Assembly: GCA_045631885.1 (NCBI GenBank)
Contig: JAZQVN010000027.1
Location: 1-34,021, forward strand
DNA from: CAJOLV01 sp045631885
Lineage (GTDB): Bacteria > Bacillota_I > Bacilli_A > RFN20 > CAG-826
Reading direction: 5' to 3'
Length of the DNA: 34,021 nt
This document shows, piece by piece, positions 25,765 to 31,239 of this stretch (within the stretch, counting starts at the first letter, position 1; every line of letters begins with the position of its first letter). The notes beneath the pieces were generated by a model. That model made no database searches. It saw nothing but the letters and a program-made list of their open reading frames with translations, and was not told where the DNA came from. A program made the position numbers and the translations under genes.

Positions 25765-25840
25765 ATCCCCTTAGCTCAGTTGGTAGAGCAACTGACTCTT
25801 AATCAGTGGGTCTAGGGTTCGAGTCCCTAAGGGGGTACCA
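25765..25840 (+). tRNA. tRNA-Lys(CTT)
   Basis: A complete 76-base cloverleaf. The acceptor stem is ATCCCCT with AGGGGGT (one T-G pair), the D-arm GCTC...GAGC, the anticodon stem ACTGA / TCAGT around the loop CTCTTAA (anticodon CTT, reading AAG), and the T-arm TAGGG / CCCTA around TTCGAGT. Discriminator A and the CCA end are encoded. It stands alone with its own promoter and terminator. Confidence 0.97.
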
Positions 25841-25852
25841 TGAAGAGAATAC

Positions 25853-25884
25853 GGCGTTTCTAGAAATGGAAATGCCTTTTTTAT
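25853..25884 (+). terminator. Terminator of tRNA-Lys
   Basis: GGCGTTTC pairs with GAAATGCC (8 bp, one G-T pair) around an 8-nt loop, followed by TTTTTT, 12 bases after the tRNA. Confidence 0.8.
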
Positions 25885-25911
25885 TATTTATATTCCATTC
25901 TTAAAAGAATG

Positions 25912-25920
25912 TGCCATAAT
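25912..25920 (+). promoter_or_regulatory. Extended -10 promoter of mntP
   Basis: TGCCATAAT is an extended -10 (TG, one base, CATAAT). A weak -35, TTCCAT, lies 16 bases upstream (25893-25898). Transcription would start near 25927, after the first ATG (25923) and only ~5 bases before the second (25932). This points to 25932 as the start codon and to a nearly leaderless message. Confidence 0.5.
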
Positions 25921-25931
25921 GTATGGGAGAT

Positions 25932-26567
25932 ATGACTCTAGAAATCTTACTACAAATTATCTTTTTAGGCATTGGCTTATCAATGGATGCTTTTTCTGTT
26001 GCGTTAGTCGATGGATTAACGATGAAAGATATCAATAAAAAGAGATCTTTCTTTATCGCTGGTTCATTTGGCTTCATGCAAGCTTTAATGCCTTTAATTG
26101 GTTTCTGGCTCGTTGAAGTGGTGGAGATTATCGCTGGAGATATTGCTGGGGAAGAAGCGGGAATTATCACTTCTAAAATAGTTATTTGGACTGCTTTTAT
26201 CTTGCTATTAATTGTCGGAGGCAAGATGCTAATTGAGTCAATTATTGAATTAAGAAAGCCACAGGAAGAAAAGAAAGAAAAATTCTTCTCTTATAAAGAT
26301 GTCTTAGTTTATTCAGTATTAACTGCGATTGATGCTTTAGCCGCGGGAGTAACGATGCATACTGGTTTATCCACTTCCTCGACAGTATGGTTACATGTAT
26401 CAATTATTTTAGTTTTAACATTCTCTATCTCCTTAATTGGTTTATTTTTAGGCAAACAAATTATGAAATTATTAAAAGGGAGATATGAAATATCTGGTAT
26501 CATCGGAGGAATAATTTTAATTCTTCTCGCTATTTGGGTAATTTTAAGTCATTACCTTGGTATTTAG
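25932..26567 (+). CDS. mntP: Manganese efflux pump MntP
   Basis: A 211-residue membrane protein (214 if ATG 25923 is used) with six predicted helices. It has the family's two related motifs: 'GLSMDAFSVALVDGL' near the N-terminus and 'TAIDALAAGVTMHTGL' in the second half, whose acidic residues lie in the transport path. MntP exports Mn2+ when the metal is in excess. I prefer the second ATG because of the promoter position. Many bacteria control mntP by a Mn2+ riboswitch (yybP-ykoY); there is no room for one here. The stop is TAG. Confidence 0.9.
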   Translation: MTLEILLQIIFLGIGLSMDAFSVALVDGLTMKDINKKRSFFIAGSFGFMQALMPLIGFWLVEVVEIIAGDIAGEEAGIITSKIVIWTAFILLLIVGGKMLIESIIELRKPQEEKKEKFFSYKDVLVYSVLTAIDALAAGVTMHTGLSTSSTVWLHVSIILVLTFSISLIGLFLGKQIMKLLKGRYEISGIIGGIILILLAIWVILSHYLGI

Positions 26568-26572
26568 CTTAT

Positions 26573-26605
26573 TCTCTTATTTTTTGATAAAAATAATGAG
26601 ATAAT
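26573..26605 (+). promoter_or_regulatory. AT-rich dyad overlapping an extended -10 promoter
   Basis: TTATTTTT (26577-26584) and AAAAATAA (26589-26596) form an 8-bp stem, extended by TCTC (26573-26576) and GAGA (26598-26601) with one bulge. The 3' arm runs into an extended -10, TGAGATAAT (26597-26605), seven bases before the ATG at 26613. It could be the mntP terminator, an operator for the downstream gene, or both. Confidence 0.4.
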
Positions 26606-26612
26606 GAAATAT

Positions 26613-27386
26613 ATGAAAAAATACGAATTATCACATCAAAAGAATATCCGCGATATCGGGGGATTTGCTGGATATAACGGAAAGCATATTAAATACGGTC
26701 ACATCTATCGTGGTGGAGCGCTTCACAAAGTGAACGATGAAGATATCTTTATTTTAAATTCATTTCATTTAACTGATATTGTTGATTTCCGTGGGGAAGA
26801 TGAATTTGAACATCAACCTGATGTGCGATTAGATGGCGTCACTTATCATAGCTGTCCCGCGATTGAAGAGAAGATTAAAAAAGAAGATCGACATAATGAT
26901 GACGGTAATTTGTTATGGTTTGTCGCGGCGAGTTCCAAAGGTCATGACCATATGATTGATCAATATCGTCGACTTATCTCGATGGAAAAATCCCAAAGAG
27001 CGTATCGTCATTTATTTGAATTATTATTAGAAAACGAAAATAAAGTTGTCTATTATCATTGCTCTCAAGGAAAAGATCGCGCAGGTTTAGCTACTTTCTT
27101 TATTGAAACAGCATTAGGCGTTTCTTATGAAGATAGAGTGGCTGATTACTTATTAAGTAATGAGGCAATGAAAGATCGAGTAGAAAAGATATTATCAGAT
27201 ATTCAATACAAACCATATTATAACGAAGAATATAAACAAAAATTATTAGACGTCTTCGCGGCGAAAATCGAATATTTAGAAGCGGCGATAGACGAAATGA
27301 ATCAAAGGTATGGGGGAGTTCTTAATTTTATTAAGAATATATTAAATGTGGATATTGATAGATTAAGAGCCCTATATCTTGAATAA
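26613..27386 (+). CDS. Cytoplasmic tyrosine/dual-specificity phosphatase
   Basis: About 257 residues, no signal peptide. Motifs are 'NIRDIGGFAGYNG' (residues 11-23), 'YGHIYRGGAL', 'IVDFRGEDEFEHQPD' (the Asp-Arg-rich segment before the active site) and the catalytic loop HCSQGKDRAG (Cys150, Arg156). It is a Y_phosphatase3 enzyme like the lipoprotein encoded at 24549 but for use inside the cell. In-frame ATGs occur at 26604 and 26613; the first lies inside the probable -10 box, so the second is chosen. The next gene begins right after the stop codon, so it is likely co-transcribed with the 5'-nucleotidase. Confidence 0.85.
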   Translation: MKKYELSHQKNIRDIGGFAGYNGKHIKYGHIYRGGALHKVNDEDIFILNSFHLTDIVDFRGEDEFEHQPDVRLDGVTYHSCPAIEEKIKKEDRHNDDGNLLWFVAASSKGHDHMIDQYRRLISMEKSQRAYRHLFELLLENENKVVYYHCSQGKDRAGLATFFIETALGVSYEDRVADYLLSNEAMKDRVEKILSDIQYKPYYNEEYKQKLLDVFAAKIEYLEAAIDEMNQRYGGVLNFIKNILNVDIDRLRALYLE

Positions 27387-27387
27387 T

Positions 27388-28896
27388 ATGAAATCTAAAC
27401 TCTCTTTACTTATTTTATTCGCTATATCTACTGGCTTAGTGGGGTGTAACCAAGATAACACTGACCCTAGTGATTATCTTACTTTTGATATTTATTCATC
27501 AAATGATTTTCATGGTGCAGTAGATGAGACCGCAAATGCGTGTGGTTTAGCTAAATTTGGCACATATTTTAAACAAAAAGGTGAAGAAGCTAATACCCTT
27601 TTATTAGATATGGGTGATACTTGGCAAGGTAGCATCTATTCCAATTACAATTATGGAGCATTAGTGAATGATGTGATGTCAGTAGCAAAATTTGATGCGA
27701 GGACTATTGGTAACCATGATTTTGACTGGGGCATCGACCCATTAATTGCGAATACGAGTAAATCATATAATGACTATACAATTCCCGTTTTAGCGGCGAA
27801 TGTTTATGATTATGATTTCCCAAATAAAAAAGTCGGTAGTGTTCATCAAGATAATATCGGTGGTAAAACCGTTGCTTATACTTTAGAAAATGGTTTAAAA
27901 GTCGGAATAGTGGGGGTGATCGGAGAAAATCAAATTACTTCTATCTGTTCTAATTTAGTGACTAGTATTTGTTTTATTGACCATAACAGTGTGATTAAAG
28001 AAGAGGCGACCAGATTAAGAGAAGAGGGCTGCCAAGTTGTCATCGCATGCGCTCATACGGGACAAGATGAAGTAAGAGGCAAAGATTTAGATAAATATGT
28101 CGATGCAGTGTTCTGCGGTCACACTCATAGAAACGAAGTTTCTAATGAAGGTGATTTAAAATTCTATCAATATGGGGCGAATGGTGAAAGTTTTGGCCAT
28201 GTAACGATGAAATACAATATTAAAACCGGTAAAGTCACATCTAACGGAACCATGATCAGTGGCAAAACGATTAAAGATGAAGTGAAAGAAATTGATCCAG
28301 ATATTAATTATTTAGTCACGACATATAATTCAATTTGTGATGATGCGGCCTCTGAAGTGGTGGCCTCAAAAACGCAATACTTTGATAAGAGCGAGCAATC
28401 TGTGAATTTGATGTGTAAAGCTGTCTATGATAGATGCGTAAGCGAAGGACACGGAGATGTCATCTTAACATACTGCAACACTGCGAGAGCGTATCTCCCA
28501 AAAGGGCAATGGACTTACGCGGATATTTATAAATCTTTCCCGTTTGATAACCAAATCTTTATTGTTAATCTCAAAGGTAAAGATATTTATGATGAAGTGA
28601 AGAACTATAATAACGCCTATTTCAATCCTGATTTTGATTTCAAAATCAACCCTAATCAATATTATAAAATAGCGTGTATTGATTTCTTGTTATATCACAC
28701 GAATACAGCAAGATATTTTAATTATTTTCCGTCCTTTACCGGTGAGCCTTTAGCGGTTCTCTCTGATAATTACCGTATCATCTTAAAAGAATGGTTAATT
28801 GATAATGGTTATTCCACAGGTAACATGATTTATTCTAGTGATTACGCTTCTTCGGTGACTTGTTTCAATACGAGCAAATTATCGCTAGTGAATTAA
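27388..28896 (+). CDS. 5'-nucleotidase lipoprotein (metallophosphoesterase, UshA family)
   Basis: A 502-residue lipoprotein (lipobox LVGC, Cys20). The dinuclear metal site is intact: 'SSNDFHG' (Asp40, His42), 'LDMGDTWQG' (Asp77), 'GNHDFDWG' (Asn109, His110, Asp111), 'CAHTG' and 'FCGHTHR'. The C-terminal substrate-binding domain shows 'GQWTYADIYKSFPFDNQI', the UshA 'lt..di....Pf.n.l' motif. These enzymes strip phosphate from extracellular nucleotides so the nucleoside can be taken up. It fits functionally with the nuclease and importer encoded at 10769-24447. The start is one base after the preceding TAA with no clear ribosome site, so translation is probably coupled; a TTG at 27379 is an in-frame alternative. 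Confidence 0.92.
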   Translation: MKSKLSLLILFAISTGLVGCNQDNTDPSDYLTFDIYSSNDFHGAVDETANACGLAKFGTYFKQKGEEANTLLLDMGDTWQGSIYSNYNYGALVNDVMSVAKFDARTIGNHDFDWGIDPLIANTSKSYNDYTIPVLAANVYDYDFPNKKVGSVHQDNIGGKTVAYTLENGLKVGIVGVIGENQITSICSNLVTSICFIDHNSVIKEEATRLREEGCQVVIACAHTGQDEVRGKDLDKYVDAVFCGHTHRNEVSNEGDLKFYQYGANGESFGHVTMKYNIKTGKVTSNGTMISGKTIKDEVKEIDPDINYLVTTYNSICDDAASEVVASKTQYFDKSEQSVNLMCKAVYDRCVSEGHGDVILTYCNTARAYLPKGQWTYADIYKSFPFDNQIFIVNLKGKDIYDEVKNYNNAYFNPDFDFKINPNQYYKIACIDFLLYHTNTARYFNYFPSFTGEPLAVLSDNYRIILKEWLIDNGYSTGNMIYSSDYASSVTCFNTSKLSLVN

Positions 28897-28913
28897 TATC
28901 GTAGATATGTGAT

Positions 28914-28942
28914 TTGACTAAAGGAAGATTACTAACTAGAAT
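28914..28942 (+). promoter_or_regulatory. Promoter of the Rex-like/galU operon
   Basis: TTGACT (28914-28919), a 17-base spacer and TAGAAT (28937-28942) form one of the best promoter matches in the window, 26 bases before the start at 28968. Confidence 0.8.
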
Positions 28943-28967
28943 ATAACTAATAGGGAGTTTGATAGTT

Positions 28968-29393
28968 ATGAAAGCACCAAGTGTTACTGTTTTGAAAAAA
29001 TATCTCAATGCTTTAACTAAAATTAAAGCCAAATATGTTACCGCGGAACGTTTAAGCCGCGTGATTGGTGTTTATCCTGAAGTCATTAACGAAACTTTAT
29101 CTTATTTTGAACCAATGTTAATGATGGATCCTGACTATAACTTATTAGAATTAGTCCCAGCGATTAAACAATATATCGAAGATTTAGAAGAGAAGAAAAC
29201 TTCCCCGATTAATCCAGTTGATAATATCTCCCGTAAACAAATTGAAGAATACGAATCAGTCGTTGATTTTATTTATAAAAAGATGTCCGTAGGCGGAATC
29301 ATTGATAGAGGTGCTTATCTAACAGATAAGGATTTAAGAATCATCAAAAGATTAGCCGCGGAAGAACTCAAAAAGAGAAAAGGAAAAAGATAA
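28968..29393 (+). CDS. Small protein with Rex-like winged-helix domain, no NAD domain
   Basis: A 141-residue protein. Residues ~4-70 resemble the DNA-binding domain of the redox repressor Rex: 'SVTVLKKYLNALTKI', 'YVTAERLSRVIGVYPEVINETLSYF' and 'MMDPDYNLLELVPAIKQYI', which parallel Rex's 'Yyr.L..l...iSs.eLa..lgv...qvRkDlsyfG...k.g.GY.v..L'. The ~150-residue NAD(H)-binding half of Rex is missing; instead there is a charged helical tail ending KKRKGKR. It may be a DNA-binding protein that lost redox sensing, but the match is by eye. AGGGAG at 28952-28957 selects ATG 28968 over a TTG at 28959. Its stop overlaps the galU start (TAATG). Confidence 0.5.
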   Translation: MKAPSVTVLKKYLNALTKIKAKYVTAERLSRVIGVYPEVINETLSYFEPMLMMDPDYNLLELVPAIKQYIEDLEEKKTSPINPVDNISRKQIEEYESVVDFIYKKMSVGGIIDRGAYLTDKDLRIIKRLAAEELKKRKGKR

Positions 29394-30253
29394 TGATTAG
29401 AATTAAAAAAGCCGTTATCCCTGCAGCGGGACTTGGAACGAGATTTTTGCCTGCCACAAAAGGCGTCGCGAAAGAAATGTTCCCAATTATTGATAAGCCA
29501 ACTATTCTCTACCAAGTAGAAGAAGCCATTTCTGCTGGTGCGGAAGAAGTGATTATCATCATTAGCGAAGCGAAAAGAAGTATTGAAAAGTTCTTCTCTA
29601 GAGATGAAGAATTTGAAAAACACTTAATCGATACTGGTAAACCAGAATACGCGGAAATCATTAAAAAGATTGCCACTCAAGCTAAGATTACATTTGTTAT
29701 CCAAAAAGAACAAAAAGGTTTAGGCCACGCTATCTTATGCTGTAAAGAAGCAGTGGGTAATGAACCATTCTTAATTCTTTCTGGCGATGATTTAGTTTAT
29801 AACCATCACGGCAAGAGCGCCTCAGCCCAAATGGCGGAAGCTTTTGAAAAAACCGGTTGTCCAATCGTTGGTGTCCAACAAGTTCCTTGGGAACTTACCT
29901 ATAAATATGGTATCGTCGACCCAATTAAAATTGATGGAAGATTAATCGAAATGAGAACTTTGATTGAAAAACCAAAGAACAATCCTCCAAGTAATTATGC
30001 GGTTATCGGTCGATATTTATTAACTCCAGATGTCTTCGAATTATTAGAACATCAAACCCCAGGCGCCGGTGGAGAAATTCAATTAACTGACTCTATCAAG
30101 AGATTACCAAAATTATATGCTTTAGAATTAGATGCGACATATTACGATATCGGATCTAAGTTAGGATTCGCGAAAGCTCAAGTCTCATTTGCTTTAAATA
30201 ACGATGAGATTAAAGATGAGTTCAGAGAATACCTCTTAGAAAAACTCAAATAA
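29393..30253 (+). CDS. galU: UTP-glucose-1-phosphate uridylyltransferase
   Basis: A 286-residue enzyme of standard length. The nucleotide-binding start 'AVIPAAGLGTRFLPATKGVAKEMFPI' carries the G.GTR...TK...KEM signature; further on are 'GLGHAILCCKEAVG', 'LSGDDLVY' (metal-binding Asp) and 'GGEIQLTDSI', typical of bacterial GalU. It makes UDP-glucose from UTP and glucose-1-phosphate, for glycolipids, wall polymers or capsule. The ATG overlaps the last base of the preceding stop, with AAAGGA inside the end of that gene. Two terminators follow. Confidence 0.96.
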   Translation: MIRIKKAVIPAAGLGTRFLPATKGVAKEMFPIIDKPTILYQVEEAISAGAEEVIIIISEAKRSIEKFFSRDEEFEKHLIDTGKPEYAEIIKKIATQAKITFVIQKEQKGLGHAILCCKEAVGNEPFLILSGDDLVYNHHGKSASAQMAEAFEKTGCPIVGVQQVPWELTYKYGIVDPIKIDGRLIEMRTLIEKPKNNPPSNYAVIGRYLLTPDVFELLEHQTPGAGGEIQLTDSIKRLPKLYALELDATYYDIGSKLGFAKAQVSFALNNDEIKDEFREYLLEKLK

Positions 30254-30255
30254 TT

Positions 30256-30277
30256 AAGACCCTTTGGGTCTTTTTCA
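30256..30277 (+). terminator. First terminator after galU
   Basis: AAGACCC and GGGTCTT form a 7-bp stem with a 3-nt loop, followed by a T run; it starts 2 bases after the galU stop. Confidence 0.85.
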
Positions 30278-30302
30278 TTTTAACCACAAAAATATCAATT
30301 TT

Positions 30303-30325
30303 AGACCCTTATAGGGTCTTTTATT
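30303..30325 (+). terminator. Second terminator after galU, near-copy of the first
   Basis: AGACCC and GGGTCT form the same stem around a 5-nt loop (TTATA), followed by TTTATTTT. It is 40-50 bases from the first copy. Confidence 0.8.
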
Positions 30326-30377
30326 TTGTGTGCAAAAAAATAGGGATTTTTACCTAGTTATATATAGGAGGTTTTTT

Positions 30378-30806
30378 ATGGCAAAAAGAAAGAAAAAGAC
30401 TTATTACGCGGTTATCGATACAAATGTGGTGGTGTCCTCACAACTAAAACACGATAGTATTCCCGGATAGATTATTGATCAAGTTTTTAATGGAACAATC
30501 ATCCCCGTTTTTAGTCAAGAAATCTTAAAAGAATATTATTCCGTTTTAACTAGGAATAAGTTTGGGTTTGACGAAAATGTGGTGGAGGGCTTAATTGGAA
30601 AAATGCTTTCGAATGGTATTTTTTTTGATAGAACTCCAACAAATGAGATATTTGTCGATAAAAAAGACGTTGTGTTTTATGAGATAGTGATGACAGGAAG
30701 GAAGGAATATGACTCCTATCTTGTTACTGGCAACAAAAAGCATTTCCCAAAAGAGACTTTTGTAGTTACACCTGCGGAAATGAAAAACATAATAAGCAAT
30801 GGTTAA
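30378..30806 (+). pseudogene. PIN-family toxin gene interrupted by one TAG codon
   Basis: From the ATG at 30378, behind a good TAGGAGG site, the frame is continuous to the TAA at 30806 (142 codons) except for a TAG at 30468-30470 (codon 31). Both sides belong to one PIN-family toxin: 'YYAVIDTNVVVSS' before it; 'IIDQVFNGTIIPVFSQEILKEYYSVLTR' and 'DSYLVTGNKKHFP' after it. The catalytic acids (Asp in IDTN, Glu in QEIL, Asp in DSYL) all survive and there is no frameshift. The simplest reading is a recent nonsense mutation. Reinitiation at a GTG (30579) would lose the first two catalytic residues. TAG is a normal stop in higA, rpsG, ugpA and mntP, so global reassignment is excluded. Confidence 0.75.
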
Positions 30807-30863
30807 ATGTATTGAAATGTATTGAATATCATTACATAATATCTTTGTCATGGAGGTGATTTT

Positions 30864-31160
30864 ATGGCCAATATACAAGTGAGAACTAGTAATATCATTA
30901 AGGATTTAGCTTCGGAAATATTTGAAGAATATGGTTTGGAATTGACCGCGGCAATTAGACTGTTTTTAAAAAGAACAATCGTGGAAGGAAAGATTCCTTT
31001 TGAAGCCAAATATGATAAAGTGGCTTTTGATAAAATCATCTACGAAAAAGAACAAGAAATACTATCTTCTATAGGGGATGATGAAGATAGGCTACTCGAT
31101 TTATCAAATGATATTATTTGCGAAGTAAGAGCCGAGGAAAAAGAAAATAGTGGCAAATAA
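30864..31160 (+). CDS. RelB/DinJ-type antitoxin
   Basis: A 98-residue protein. Its N-terminal half, 'ANIQVRTSNIIKDLASEIFEEYGLELTAAIRLFLKRTIVEGKIPFE', follows the RelB/DinJ ribbon-helix-helix pattern ('in.ri....k..a..i...lGl..s.ai..fl......g.iPF'). The acidic C-terminal half probably wraps the toxin. GGAGGTGAT precedes the ATG. RelB/DinJ-type proteins are often encoded next to PIN-family toxins, so its partner is most likely the broken gene 57 bases upstream; the order here is toxin first. It has probably lost its toxin and survives as an orphan, perhaps still repressing its promoter. Confidence 0.8.
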   Translation: MANIQVRTSNIIKDLASEIFEEYGLELTAAIRLFLKRTIVEGKIPFEAKYDKVAFDKIIYEKEQEILSSIGDDEDRLLDLSNDIICEVRAEEKENSGK

Positions 31161-31174
31161 TAGCCACTTTTTCA
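31150..31174 (+). terminator. Terminator overlapping the antitoxin stop codon
   Basis: AGTGGC and GCCACT form a 6-bp stem followed by TTTTT. The 8-nt loop contains the TAA of the RelB-like gene. Confidence 0.8.
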
Positions 31175-31182
31175 TTTCCTCT

Positions 31183-31210
31183 TGTAAACGCATGTGCGTA
31201 CACGTAAAAT
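31183..31210 (+). promoter_or_regulatory. Promoter of nifJ with a palindrome in its spacer
   Basis: TTGTAA (31183-31188) and TAAAAT (31205-31210) are separated by about 16 bases. Inside the spacer ACGCA-TG-TGCGT forms an inverted repeat, followed by CACGTAAA. A repressor bound there would block RNA polymerase, so this is a candidate operator for redox or carbon control of nifJ. It does not match the Rex consensus (TTGTGA...TCACAA). Confidence 0.55.
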
Positions 31211-31239
31211 AAAATTGATAATTTTCAGGAGGAAAGATA

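Noticed and set aside
30468..30470. TAG in the PIN gene as general reassignment or programmed recoding
   Set aside because: TAG ends four intact genes in the window (higA, rpsG, ugpA, mntP), and no recoding structure was seen next to it; a nonsense mutation is simpler.
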